Below, piece after piece: positions 47,306 to 55,858 of a stretch of DNA of 64,000 bases; position 1 is the first letter of the stretch, and each line of letters starts with the position of its first letter. Under the pieces are notes generated by a model, which was not told where the DNA came from, made no database searches, and saw only the letters and a program-made list of their open reading frames with translations. The DNA comes from a bacterium (GTDB lineage: Bacteria; Desulfobacterota; DSWW01): positions 1 to 64,000 of the forward strand of contig JANQFG010000118.1 in NCBI GenBank assembly GCA_028277985.1. The letters are read 5' to 3'. The translations under genes and the position numbers were made by a program.

Positions 47306-48169
47306 ATGAAAATCATCCTGGAACCGAGAGCCATGCAGGGCCTTGCCGATGAAGTCCGCTCCCGAGCCGGACGGATTGCCTTCGTTCCGACCATGGGGTT
47401 TCTTCACGAAGGCCATCTTTCCTTGATGCGGGAAGGCAAGAAGAGGGCCGACACGCTGGTTGTCTCCATCTTCGTGAACCCTACTCAGTTCGGCCCCCAG
47501 GAGGACCTGGATGCCTATCCCCGTGACTTCGACAGGGACGAGAGCCTCATGCGAGAAGTCGGCGTCGATGTGGTCTTCTATCCGACCGACAAGGATATGT
47601 ATCCGAAGGGATACCAGACCTACCTGACGGTCGAGGAGGTCACCCGGAACCTCTGCGGCAAATCGAGGCCGACCCATTTTCGGGGGGTGGCCACCGTGGT
47701 CACCAAGCTCTTCCATATCATCAAGCCCCACGTTGCCCTCTTCGGAAGCAAGGACTTCCAGCAGCTGGTCGTCATCCGAAGGATGGTGGAAGACCTGAAC
47801 ATGGATATCGAGATCGTTGGGTGTCCGATCGTCCGCGAACCGGATGGATTGGCCATGAGCTCGCGCAACAAGTACTTGAGCGAAGACGACCGAAAGGAGG
47901 CCCTGGCGATCAAAGAGGCCCTGGACAGGGCAAGAGAGCTCTACCGGAACGGGGAAAGGGACGCACGCGCCCTCGTGGAGGAGGCCCACCGAATCCTCGA
48001 CCTCCATCCCGGCATTCGAATCGACTATGTGAGCCTGTGCGATGCAGGGACGCTCTCCGACATCGAGACGATACGGGCCGAATCGGTTATGGCGATAGCG
48101 GCCTTTGTGGGCAAGACGAGGCTGATCGACAACTGCGTTTTCCTGGCGCCTGACGAGGAAGCGATCTAG
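47306..48169 (+). CDS. panC: Pantothenate synthetase
   Basis: PanC joins pantoate and beta-alanine with ATP in coenzyme A synthesis. The 287-residue protein shows FVPTMGFLHEGHLSLM near residue 28, SIFVNPTQFG, and LFGSKDFQQLVVIRRMVEDL near residue 147, together with the SSRNKYLS loop. ATG 47306 has GGGAGGATC before it. An upstream ATG at 47258 would add 16 residues. panB and panD are not in the window. Confidence 0.97.
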   Translation: MKIILEPRAMQGLADEVRSRAGRIAFVPTMGFLHEGHLSLMREGKKRADTLVVSIFVNPTQFGPQEDLDAYPRDFDRDESLMREVGVDVVFYPTDKDMYPKGYQTYLTVEEVTRNLCGKSRPTHFRGVATVVTKLFHIIKPHVALFGSKDFQQLVVIRRMVEDLNMDIEIVGCPIVREPDGLAMSSRNKYLSEDDRKEALAIKEALDRARELYRNGERDARALVEEAHRILDLHPGIRIDYVSLCDAGTLSDIETIRAESVMAIAAFVGKTRLIDNCVFLAPDEEAI

Positions 48170-48176
48170 AGGGCGG

Positions 48177-48986
48177 ATGCGATCGAAACCGCTTGAAACA
48201 GAGTCCTCCCTTACACAGAGGAATCTCCCGCCCGACGCGATCCACGCCCGCCTGACGGGCCACGGCCCCTTCCTGTTCCAAGGAGGATCCGCCGGCTGCC
48301 TGCTCATCCACGGCCTCACGGGAACGCCCGAGGAGATGCGCTATCTCGGGGACCGACTGCATCGGAGCACGGGCTTCTCCGTCTCCGGGGTCATGCTCGC
48401 CGGCCATGGAACCGATGCGGAAGCGTTCCAGCAAACCGGATGGACCGATTGGTATCGCAGCGCAGAGCAGGCCATGCTGGAGCTTTCCGAAACCTGTTCT
48501 CCCCTCTTCGTCGTAGGTTTCTCCATGGGGGGCCTGATCGCCATGGCCCTCGCCCTTCGCCACGGCAGCAGAGTGCAAGGCCTGGCGCTGCTTGCAGCAC
48601 CTCTCTTCGCCAACCGCCACCGGGCGCGTCTCGCGGGCATCGGCTACGGCCTGCCCGGGGCCAAGGCATGGCTCCGCCGCCGGTCGACGCGGACCGGGTG
48701 GCAGGCTCCGGTCATGACCAAGAACCTCGAAGCCCCGCACCTGAGCTTCGCTCAATTCAAATGGATACTGCGGAGAAAAGGTGCCTGCCTGACCCACCCC
48801 ACCCTGATCCTTCAATCACGGCTGGACCCCTCGGTTCCGTGGGGCAATGCGGTTGCCTTGCGCAACTTGATCTCGAGCCCTCGGAAAGAATTGATCCTGC
48901 TCACTCGCTCCCAGCACGTACTCCCCCTGGATCTGGAACGGGATCGGGTGGCGGACGAAATCGGGAAATTCTTTCACAGCTTCTAG
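48177..48986 (+). CDS. Alpha/beta hydrolase, carboxylesterase / monoacylglycerol lipase-like
   Basis: The 269-residue protein has the alpha/beta hydrolase core: LLIHGLTGTPEEMRYLGD (oxyanion region) near residue 43, the nucleophile elbow GFSMGG near residue 113, the acid in SRLDPSVP and the His in SQHVLPLD. The order and spacing match Est30-type carboxylesterases. No signal peptide is visible, so it should be cytoplasmic. It starts 7 bases after panC. The substrate is unknown. Confidence 0.85.
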   Translation: MRSKPLETESSLTQRNLPPDAIHARLTGHGPFLFQGGSAGCLLIHGLTGTPEEMRYLGDRLHRSTGFSVSGVMLAGHGTDAEAFQQTGWTDWYRSAEQAMLELSETCSPLFVVGFSMGGLIAMALALRHGSRVQGLALLAAPLFANRHRARLAGIGYGLPGAKAWLRRRSTRTGWQAPVMTKNLEAPHLSFAQFKWILRRKGACLTHPTLILQSRLDPSVPWGNAVALRNLISSPRKELILLTRSQHVLPLDLERDRVADEIGKFFHSF

Positions 48987-49032
48987 CCGGCCAGTTGCTC
49001 CGGAACATGGGCGTGGGTGAGTGGGGCATCTG

Positions 49033-49176
49033 GTGCGATCTCCTGTCCCGTCTTGGTTTTTGCAGGGCGACTTTACCCGCATAATGCTCTCAGCAGAAGC
49101 TTCGTGCATTATACGGGTGGGTAGACTCGGGGGGGCGACGGAGCCCCAGAAAACCAAGACGGGACAGGGATCGCAC
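49033..49176 (+). repeat. Hairpin element copy D (27-bp arms with one bulge, long loop type)
   Basis: Bases 49033-49060 pair with 49150-49176 over 27 positions, with one bulged T at 49041. The loop has GGGCGACTTT at 49065-49074 and GTAGAC then GGGGGGGCGACGGAGC near the right end. Between them is a hairpin (ACCCGCATAATGC-like) also seen in copy A. It lies between the convergent hydrolase and efflux genes and ends three bases before the stop codon of the latter. Confidence 0.88.
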
Positions 49177-49178
49177 AT

Positions 49179-50732
49179 CTAGTGTAGGTCCACCGGTCCG
49201 CCGTTCGGCTCGGTCTTATGCAGCAGGTAAACCAGGAAGAGCGGCAGGATGAAGAAGAACATATCCAGGAAGAAGACGTCGTTGAAGGCGAGCATGAAAG
49301 CCTGCCGGTTGAGCTCTCCGTACATCAGGCCGAGGGCCTGGCCGATCCCGTACTCCTGCCCCATGCCCACGTGCTGGTCCAGCCATCCTCGCATGCCCTG
49401 AAGGGCTTCCTGGAATTGCGGGCTGTAGGGAGTCATGTGTTCCGCGAGATGGTGATGATGAAACTGGGATCTTCGGGCAAGCTGCGTGGTCATCAGCGCC
49501 ACTCCGAAGCTTCCCCCCAGGTTCCGAACCAGATTGAACACGGCCGACGCATTGCCCATCTTTTCCTTCGGAACGCGACCGACTGTCAGCGTTGCCACGG
49601 GCACGAAAAAAAGGCCGAGCCCGATCCCCTGGACGAGGCGGGGCCACAGGATGGAATCGAAGTCCGCTTCGAGATTGAATCCGCTCATCAGGTAGAGGGA
49701 GTAGGCATTGATCGCGAGCCCCAGGAAGAGGAGGTGGCGGGGATCCGTTCTATGCATGAGCCTTGCGGCAAAAGGCATGACCAGCAGAGAGGCGATTCCC
49801 CCGGGCCCCAGGACCCATCCCGCCCACAAGGGGGTATACCCCATCAGCTTCTGTACGTAGATCGGAAGCAGAACGAGGCTGGCAAAGAAGGCGAAGAACC
49901 CCAGAAACATCATCACATTGCCCAGCGCGAACGTACTGTCACGGTACACCCGCAGATCCACGATAGGGCTGGCATGACGCAGCTCGGTCCACACGAACAG
50001 AACCAGAGCGCCTGCCGACAGGACGGCCAGGTTCCGAATGAGGGGTGAGGCAAACCAGTCCAGCCTCTCTCCCCTGTCGAGCACGAGCTGGAGACATCCG
50101 ATCCCCACGACGAGGAGCGCGATTCCCGCGTAGTCGATCTTCGTTCCCTGCTTCTTCAGATACGGAGGATCCTTGATGAAGAGCATGGTCATGAAGATCG
50201 AAACGATCCCAACGGGAATGTTGATGTAGAAGATCCATCTCCATGTCCAGTTGTCCGTGATCCACCCCCCCAGAATGGGCCCGAGGATGGGCGCGAGGAC
50301 GATGCCCATCCCGAAAATGGCCATCGCCTTGCCGTGTTCCTCGGGGGGGAAGGTCTCGAGAAGGATAGCGTTCGACAGGGGCTGCAGGCCGCCGCCGCCG
50401 ATACCCTGGAACACACGGAAGAGGACCAGCATCCCCAGACTGGTGGCGGCGCCACAGGCAAACGAACTCAGGGTAAACAGGCTGATGGATAGGAACAGGT
50501 ACCGCCTACGCCCTATACGGCTCGCCAGCCATCCGCTCATGGGGATCACGATCGCGTTGGACACCAGGTAGGACGTCAGAACCCATGTCACCTCATCCAA
50601 CCCGGCACTCAGGTTTCCCTGTATATGGTTCAGGGAAACATTCACGACCGTCATGTCGAGGATCTCGATGAAGGTCGGGATCATGACCGTGATTGCCACG
50701 AGCCACTTGTTCGGAGCAGGCTTGGATCCCAT
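49179..50732 (-). CDS. EmrB/QacA family multidrug efflux transporter (14 TM, DHA2)
   Basis: The 517-residue protein is a major facilitator drug/proton antiporter of the DHA2 group. It has about 14 hydrophobic helices, the motif SGWLASRIGRRRYLF of the first cytoplasmic loop and GIVLAPILGPILGGWITD of helix 5 (antiporter motif C). The opening NVSLNHIQGNL is typical of EmrB. It is encoded 28 bases after a membrane-fusion protein gene, so the pair forms an EmrAB-type pump. The outer-membrane channel is not encoded nearby. Drug range is unknown. Confidence 0.93.
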   Translation of the reverse strand: MGSKPAPNKWLVAITVMIPTFIEILDMTVVNVSLNHIQGNLSAGLDEVTWVLTSYLVSNAIVIPMSGWLASRIGRRRYLFLSISLFTLSSFACGAATSLGMLVLFRVFQGIGGGGLQPLSNAILLETFPPEEHGKAMAIFGMGIVLAPILGPILGGWITDNWTWRWIFYINIPVGIVSIFMTMLFIKDPPYLKKQGTKIDYAGIALLVVGIGCLQLVLDRGERLDWFASPLIRNLAVLSAGALVLFVWTELRHASPIVDLRVYRDSTFALGNVMMFLGFFAFFASLVLLPIYVQKLMGYTPLWAGWVLGPGGIASLLVMPFAARLMHRTDPRHLLFLGLAINAYSLYLMSGFNLEADFDSILWPRLVQGIGLGLFFVPVATLTVGRVPKEKMGNASAVFNLVRNLGGSFGVALMTTQLARRSQFHHHHLAEHMTPYSPQFQEALQGMRGWLDQHVGMGQEYGIGQALGLMYGELNRQAFMLAFNDVFFLDMFFFILPLFLVYLLHKTEPNGGPVDLH

Positions 50733-50760
50733 GCGGGGCGGGTCCTCCGGGGCGAAGAAG

Positions 50761-51849
50761 CTAGAGCAGGCTGGCCAACGCTGACAGCGGCCAGGGAAGG
50801 GAAGGCTTCTCCCCCGGGTAGATCGTCACCTCGGCAGACATACCCACGCGCAGGGGAGGCGCGTCGGAAACGGCATCGTAACCGTCGAGTACGATCTTGA
50901 CCGGGATGCGCTGCACGATCTTCACCCAGTTGCCGGTGGCGTTCTCCGGGGGGAACAAGGAAAAGGCGGCCCCTGTTCCGGCGTGGATGCTCTCCACACG
51001 ACCATGGAAGACGTGATCCGGATAGATGTCCAGACGTACCTCTGCCTGTTGTCCGGGACGGATCCGCTCGAGCTGGATCTCCTTGTAGTTCGCCTCCACC
51101 CAGAAGTCCTCCAGATCCACGATCGCCATCAACGGGGCCCCGGGCTGAACCACCTTGCCCGCCTCCACGGCCTTCCGGCTCACGCATCCCTTGCCCGGAG
51201 CACGGACTTCGGTGTAGCTGAGCATCAGCTCGGCATGGGCCAGCTGTGCCTCCGCGTTCTCCAGGTTCGTCTCACTCGAGACGATCCGGGCCTTCGCGGC
51301 GGAAATCTTGGCCTGGGTCACCAGCCGCTGCGCGGTGAGCACTCGATTCTGGGTGACGGCCCGATCGTACTGCTCCTCCGAGATCGACCGCTTGCTCCAG
51401 AGGCTCTCGGCACGAGTCAGGTCGAGCTTCGCCTGGGCCAGCCTGGCTTTGACCAGCCTGTCCTCCGCCTCGGACGCTCTCAGGCCGATTTTCGCCTCCT
51501 CGTGATGCGTACGGGCGGACGCGAGGGCAGCCTTTGCCATTCGAACCTTGAGGGAAGGGTCTTCCGGATCGAGCCGGACCAGGAGCTGGTCCTGTTCGAC
51601 CACCTGGTTGTCCTTCACAAGAACGTCCAGCACCGTCCCGGGAATCCTGGCGCTGATCGGATAGATCGTGGCATGAACATATGCGTTCTCCGTCCTGACC
51701 CGGGTCTTGCTGTACAAATAGTAGAAACCGGCAAAGACGAGGCCCGCAAGCAGCAGCACGATCAGGAAGACCTTGGAGGGCCTTCCATTGCCTGCTGCCT
51801 CGGCCGGTTCCTTCTTCTCTTTCTTCCCGTCATCTTCAACGTTTGCCAT
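50761..51849 (-). CDS. EmrA/HlyD family membrane-fusion protein
   Basis: The 362-residue protein has one N-terminal membrane helix (about residues 28-48), a biotinyl-lipoyl-like split domain starting at YVHATIYPISARIPGTV, a long coiled-coil hairpin (about 95-200) and a closing beta-barrel with VEANYKEIQLERIRPGQQ. It bridges the inner-membrane EmrB-type transporter to an outer-membrane channel. I chose ATG 51849 (GGAG nine bases before); GTG 51879 would add ten residues and also has a ribosome site. It is the first gene of the efflux operon. Confidence 0.9.
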   Translation of the reverse strand: MANVEDDGKKEKKEPAEAAGNGRPSKVFLIVLLLAGLVFAGFYYLYSKTRVRTENAYVHATIYPISARIPGTVLDVLVKDNQVVEQDQLLVRLDPEDPSLKVRMAKAALASARTHHEEAKIGLRASEAEDRLVKARLAQAKLDLTRAESLWSKRSISEEQYDRAVTQNRVLTAQRLVTQAKISAAKARIVSSETNLENAEAQLAHAELMLSYTEVRAPGKGCVSRKAVEAGKVVQPGAPLMAIVDLEDFWVEANYKEIQLERIRPGQQAEVRLDIYPDHVFHGRVESIHAGTGAAFSLFPPENATGNWVKIVQRIPVKIVLDGYDAVSDAPPLRVGMSAEVTIYPGEKPSLPWPLSALASLL

Positions 51850-52125
51850 TCTCTTTCGCTCCGAGTGTTGCTGCTGCACGCTCTACTCCCTGAATCCCCC
51901 CGATACGGGGATAATCTTTCTTTTTACCACAGCGCCTTGCTCCCAGTAAACACGACCCGAAGCACGCAGCGCCCCTCCTGTCGTTCCTTTCACCTCTTCC
52001 CTTCAACCTTTCGCCCTGGGGCGCACCGGAGGGACGGAGGCGGTGGGGTATTGACCTGGGCGGACACAGATGAAAAGATGAGTTCCTCTCGAAGTCCAAC
52101 GAACCTGGAAAAAGGAGAAGGACAG

Positions 52126-52419
52126 ATGCTCGCAGTGATTGCTAAGATCAAGGTGAAAGAGGGAAAAGCGGATGAACTCGTCCAACTGATGAAGGATATC
52201 ATCCCCTCGGTAAAACAGGAGGAAGGCACCCTGTACTATACCGTGAACAAGGACCGGAACGACCCGAATCTCGTGGTGGTGGTGGAGAAATACAAAGACG
52301 ATGAAGCCTTTGGTGCCCATTCCTCTACACCCTACCTGGCCGAGCTGTTCGGCAAGGCCCAGGCCCTTGTAGCGGGGGACATGGAACTGATGATGATGGA
52401 CGAAATCGCCTCCATCTGA
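52126..52419 (+). CDS. Antibiotic biosynthesis monooxygenase (ABM)-domain small protein
   Basis: The 97-residue protein is a dimeric ferredoxin-like ABM domain, recognisable by LAVIAKIKVKEGKADEL, QEEGTLYYTVNKDRNDPN and VVVVEKYKDDEAFGAH. Such proteins are often quinol or small-molecule monooxygenases, but many are uncharacterised. AAAGGAGAAGG precedes ATG 52126. It is divergent from the efflux operon, so a shared role in detoxification is possible but unproven. Confidence 0.88.
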   Translation: MLAVIAKIKVKEGKADELVQLMKDIIPSVKQEEGTLYYTVNKDRNDPNLVVVVEKYKDDEAFGAHSSTPYLAELFGKAQALVAGDMELMMMDEIASI

Positions 52420-52539
52420 TGTGACCGGCCAGCGGGCTCCACTTCTTCTGCAGAGGCTCGACCCGGCGGGTCGCATGGACGATGCGGCCCGCCCCGCTCT
52501 TCCTCAGGGGAGATCGTAGCGACCGTCGGAGGCGACAAG

Positions 52540-53040
52540 ATGAAGCTATCCGGGACCTTCCCGTGCGACTTTCCGCCCGAAGTCTATCAGAAGTACCTGG
52601 CGGACCAGGGAGCGCTGTCCTATCTGAGCCAGAATCATCCGGAAATCCTCGATGTGGAAGTGCTCGAAGACCGAGCCGAGGAGGACAAGGTCTACGTCAA
52701 GCTCAAGTACACCATGGAGGTCGCCATGCCGGGGCCGGTCAAGAAGGCGCTTGGCGGAGCCAGCCATTCCTTTGTGGCGGACCTCATCCTGGACACTCAG
52801 AACAATACGGCGACCCTCGAATTCAATCCGGCAAGGCTGGGTGACAAGATCAAGGCAGGGGCGAGGATCGCTTTCGAGCCGGAGGGTGATCGCTGGGTTC
52901 AACGACTCGACGGTGACGTGACGGTCAAGATTCTCGGTCTGGGCAGAGTGGTCGAGAAATTCGTGGTCGAGAAGTTTCAGAACTCCTATACCATAGAAGC
53001 CCGCCTCCGAAACGAATACATAAAGAACGTGGAGGGGTAG
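52540..53040 (+). CDS. SRPBCC-like protein, DUF2505-type
   Basis: The 166-residue protein begins FPCDFPPEVYQKYLADQ and alternates beta strands and helices in the way of START/SRPBCC ligand-binding folds; I recognise DUF2505-like features (ELEY-like VKLKYTMEVAMPGPVKK). There is no signal peptide. The function is unknown. It follows the ABM gene by 120 bases and may be in the same unit. GGAGGCGACAAG precedes the start. Confidence 0.6.
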   Translation: MKLSGTFPCDFPPEVYQKYLADQGALSYLSQNHPEILDVEVLEDRAEEDKVYVKLKYTMEVAMPGPVKKALGGASHSFVADLILDTQNNTATLEFNPARLGDKIKAGARIAFEPEGDRWVQRLDGDVTVKILGLGRVVEKFVVEKFQNSYTIEARLRNEYIKNVEG

Positions 53041-53215
53041 GCACCTCCTCCTGACCCAGCCCGGCCGGCCGACCGGTCCGGCCCTGTCTCGCGACCTTCT
53101 GTTCTCCCGGCAACCAAACCCCTCCCCGGTACGGTTGTTGCATCACCCCGGTACGTCCAGCGCTCCAGAACCTTCCACTGATAAAGCACGTCAAACACGA
53201 TTCTTGGATGTTTCG

Positions 53216-53237
53216 AATACCGTTATGGTACGGTATT
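53216..53237. promoter_or_regulatory. Operator-like palindrome
   Basis: AATACCGT and ACGGTATT form a perfect 8-bp inverted repeat around TATGGT. The geometry, two half-sites about 14 bases apart, fits a dimeric regulator of the TetR or GntR type. It lies about 80 bases upstream of the -35 box, so activation rather than simple blocking would be expected. Confidence 0.45.
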
Positions 53238-53240
53238 TTT

Positions 53241-53267
53241 CAGAATGACCATAAAATCGTTATTCTG
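53241..53267. promoter_or_regulatory. Second operator-like palindrome
   Basis: CAGAATGAC and GTTATTCTG are 9-base arms with one mismatch around a nine-base spacer. It lies 3 bases after the first palindrome and may bind another dimer. Confidence 0.35.
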
Positions 53268-53312
53268 TATCAAGGTTGTCCGGCACGGCCTGGCCGGTCG
53301 AAATATTTTCTC

Positions 53313-53341
53313 TTGACAGGCCCAGAGTTTCTTTTTATACT
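53313..53341 (+). promoter_or_regulatory. Consensus sigma-70 promoter for the porin-like gene
   Basis: A perfect TTGACA (53313-53318) and TATACT (53336-53341) are separated by the ideal 17 bases. The transcript would carry about 200 bases of leader before ATG 53550. Confidence 0.7.
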
Positions 53342-53549
53342 TCAGTCGCTCAACGAGACTTCTTTAATAACTGACTTTAAGAAAGGAGGGGGATTGGTCT
53401 GTCCACACCTCCTTGTTGACATATATGAGAAAGGTTTTATGGGCAACCGATCGGAGTGAGAGAAGAGAAGAAGAAATAGACAAGAAAGGAACCGAAATGT
53501 GTCTCTTCTCTCATGAACGAGGTCAACAAGAAACGAAGGAGGGGAAAAC

Positions 53550-54737
53550 ATGAAGAACAGGATCCTTATCATCCCACTCGTCGCGGTGATCATGGTATTC
53601 GCCGCGGCCGGGCCGGGAAACGCCAGATCGCCCTACGTGCCGAACTACTTCAGCTACGATCCGGAGTGGAAGGGCGAGCTGCCGAGCATCGGCGGCTACG
53701 TGGACGTCTATCTGACCTACGCCCAGCAGTACGATGGACAGTTCAACGGCTTGGAGGCGCAGAAGGCAGCCTTCACCGTGGACCGGGCGGAGCTCTTCCT
53801 CCAGCACCGAATGACCGACTGGGCGGACGGCTACTTCGAGGTGTCGATCACGGCATTCGACTCGACAGACATCAATCTCGATGAAGCCTGGCTCCGCGTG
53901 GTGGTCCCCCTGGGAGAGGGGGTGACCCTGCTGGGCGGTGTCTACGACGTCCCGATCGGCATCGGCGCCAACGAGAACATCGATATCTGGAACTGGCAGT
54001 TCAAGATGGTCAATCTCCTAGTGGCACCCTGGTCCATCACGGGAGGCCTGGTCGAGTACGAGCTCGGCGAGCTGGTCAACATCAACTTCTGGATCGGAAA
54101 CGGCTGGGGCTATTCGGAGCCCTACGGGGTGAACGCGCCCGCTTTTGGCAGGGATCAGCCGGACACGGAAATGTTGTACGGCGGCCGGCTCGGGGTCAGT
54201 CCTGACGAGATGTTCGACGTGGGCGTGAGCGTCGTCTGGGCGAACGAGCAGCCCGATTCCGACCTTCCTTGGCGAAGCCGCACCATGATCGACCTGGACT
54301 TCCGGTGGCTCGACCTGCCGGACCTGCTGGGGGCGCTCGACTTTGAGCTCTGGTGGCTGGAAGTGACGGACGTGCCGATCGGGGGAAGCCTCTTCGAGAA
54401 CTCCCAGGCATACGGGGCCGTCGTCCAGTTCAACTTCGCAACGCCTATGGAATCGCTGTCTGTATCCCTTGGGTATGAGGTTCTCCGCGAGGAAAACGGA
54501 ATCGTCTTCGGCATCGATCCGAACACGGTGTCAGACTTGATGCCTGAGGGAATACCCGTGATCAACCAGACTCGCCAGTCCGTAGAAGTCACCCCTATCT
54601 GGGCCCTCGGCGACCACGTGATCGTGGCCCTCTCGTGGCGGTGCGACTGGTCGAACAAGGATGTGTTCACGAACCACGACATGAATCCCACGGACTTCGC
54701 GTGGCTCACCGCCTGGGAATGGTATTATTACTTCTAG
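53550..54737 (+). CDS. Porin-like outer-membrane beta-barrel protein
   Basis: The 395-residue protein has a signal peptide (MKNRILIIPLVAVIMVFAAA, cleavage likely after NAR) and alternating polar/aromatic strands throughout, for example GGYVDVYLTYAQQY and GYFEVSITAFDSTDI. It ends in WYYYF, with the C-terminal Phe used by the BAM complex. It lacks Cys except near the end. I infer a 14-18 stranded porin; the cargo is unknown. It has its own strong promoter, AGGAGGGGAAAAC as ribosome site, and a terminator after it, so it is probably highly expressed and monocistronic. Confidence 0.75.
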   Translation: MKNRILIIPLVAVIMVFAAAGPGNARSPYVPNYFSYDPEWKGELPSIGGYVDVYLTYAQQYDGQFNGLEAQKAAFTVDRAELFLQHRMTDWADGYFEVSITAFDSTDINLDEAWLRVVVPLGEGVTLLGGVYDVPIGIGANENIDIWNWQFKMVNLLVAPWSITGGLVEYELGELVNINFWIGNGWGYSEPYGVNAPAFGRDQPDTEMLYGGRLGVSPDEMFDVGVSVVWANEQPDSDLPWRSRTMIDLDFRWLDLPDLLGALDFELWWLEVTDVPIGGSLFENSQAYGAVVQFNFATPMESLSVSLGYEVLREENGIVFGIDPNTVSDLMPEGIPVINQTRQSVEVTPIWALGDHVIVALSWRCDWSNKDVFTNHDMNPTDFAWLTAWEWYYYF

Positions 54738-54815
54738 CCGATCCACCACCATCGGGGCGGCAGGAGGAGAATTCGGCAAGGGGTACCCTTCAGGGTGAGA
54801 AAAGGACTCAACAAG

Positions 54816-54857
54816 GAAAGGGAAGGCGACCGGGACAAGGGGTTCGCCTTCCCTTTC
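54816..54857 (+). terminator. Terminator after the porin-like gene
   Basis: GAAAGGGAAGGCGA (54816-54829) and TCGCCTTCCCTTTC (54844-54857) form a perfect 14-bp stem with a 14-base loop, followed by TTCTTTC. Confidence 0.7.
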
Positions 54858-54878
54858 TTCTTTCAGAGAAAGGATAGG

Positions 54879-55568
54879 ATGAAAAGGAAACCGGCAACCC
54901 ATCTTCTCGTAGTCCTCTGTCTGCTCGCCTTTGCGGCCGGGTGTGCAGGGGCAGGCAGAACCGCCGAACCGGTCTTCAGAGACGAACCCACAGGAAGCCC
55001 AAGGGAAGAAGCGAGGCTGGACCCATCCCGCATCGTCGTTTCAACCGTGAACAGCAAAGAGGGTCCTTTTCAGCATCCTTTCACACTCCGCGAAGAGAAG
55101 CTGGAGGGGCTTCTGCAAGGACTCTATTTCCATCGGAGGGCCACCTTTCGGTGGAAGAACCCCGAACGGGTCCTTGGCGACAGGGAGGCAGCGGCGCTGG
55201 CAGAAAGGGTCGTACCGGTCTTTTCCTCCCTGGGCGTGGGCAAATTGGTGCGATTCCGTGTCAAGGGCGAGGACGGAGAGACCCGGGGTGAGCTCTTTGT
55301 AGCGAAAGACTATCTCAACTTCCGCATCCTGACGATCCAGGGATACAATTTCCTCAAGAAAGGCACCAAGGCAACCTCGCATCAATGGAAACTGGCTCCC
55401 CAGGAGGGACAGGGCTTCTTCCCATCGACCGCCGTCGTCTGGAATCCGAAAGAGGCGACAAACTGGCTCGTGGTGAGGACCTCGGACCTGGCCACCCAGG
55501 CGATCGAGGGTCGGGACGGGAATCCGCAGGATCAGCCCCTGATCGACAGAATCGACGTCTTTCCGTAG
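54879..55568 (+). CDS. Predicted lipoprotein of unknown function
   Basis: From ATG 54879 (AAAGGATAGG upstream) the 229-residue protein has a lipoprotein signal ending in the lipobox AFAAGC. The mature part is soluble. It includes LEGLLQGLYFHRRATFRWKN and a beta-rich region GKLVRFRVKGEDGETRGELF that looks like one compact domain. I do not recognise the family. An outer-membrane-associated role is suggested only by the signal and by the porin-like neighbour. The in-frame start at 54795 would run through the terminator hairpin and is unlikely. Confidence 0.7.
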   Translation: MKRKPATHLLVVLCLLAFAAGCAGAGRTAEPVFRDEPTGSPREEARLDPSRIVVSTVNSKEGPFQHPFTLREEKLEGLLQGLYFHRRATFRWKNPERVLGDREAAALAERVVPVFSSLGVGKLVRFRVKGEDGETRGELFVAKDYLNFRILTIQGYNFLKKGTKATSHQWKLAPQEGQGFFPSTAVVWNPKEATNWLVVRTSDLATQAIEGRDGNPQDQPLIDRIDVFP

Positions 55569-55625
55569 CGTGGAAGAGGCTCGCGCCCGAAAGGAATGAC
55601 CCCTGACCTTGACCAGGCCCTGGCT

Positions 55626-55858
55626 TCAAAGGGCGGGTTGGGTCGGGCCCGGCCCCTTATCGCCGACCCCTGGACCCTGCTTCCGTGCTTTTTCGCGGAT
55701 ATGGTGGCATTCGGCACAGTGAACCGGGGCGTTGACAGCGCTGCCGTCCTCTCTCTTTTCAAGGTGGCAACCCCTGCAGAGTTTCATCTTCGCTTCAAAA
55801 CAGGTGGGGACGTCTCTCCAAATCGTGTGAGGCAGGATTCTCTGTTCTCCGGACAGGC
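55626..55858 (-). pseudogene. Possible remnant of a multiheme cytochrome c
   Basis: This minus-strand frame encodes MKLCRGCHLEKREDGS followed by NAPVHCAECHH, two CxxCH haem-binding motifs with spacing like the last two haems of cytochrome c3-type proteins. There is no signal peptide or upstream haem motif before the end of the VWA gene at 55859, and the only in-frame ATG leaves 53 residues. It may be the decayed 3' end of a class III cytochrome gene, or chance. Confidence 0.35.

Larger units (their letters stand above)
53041..53549. other. 509-base regulatory region before the porin-like gene
   Basis: This AT-rich stretch contrasts with the GC-rich surroundings. It holds two palindromes (53216-53237, 53241-53267) and a consensus promoter (53313-53341), followed by an untranslated leader of about 200 bases. 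An open frame of 83 codons at 53208-53459 has no protein-like features and no good ribosome site, so I do not call it. Confidence 0.6.

Noticed and set aside
53208-53459. 83-codon open frame before the porin-like gene
   Set aside because: It overlaps both palindromes and the promoter, has no ribosome site and has no protein-like features.
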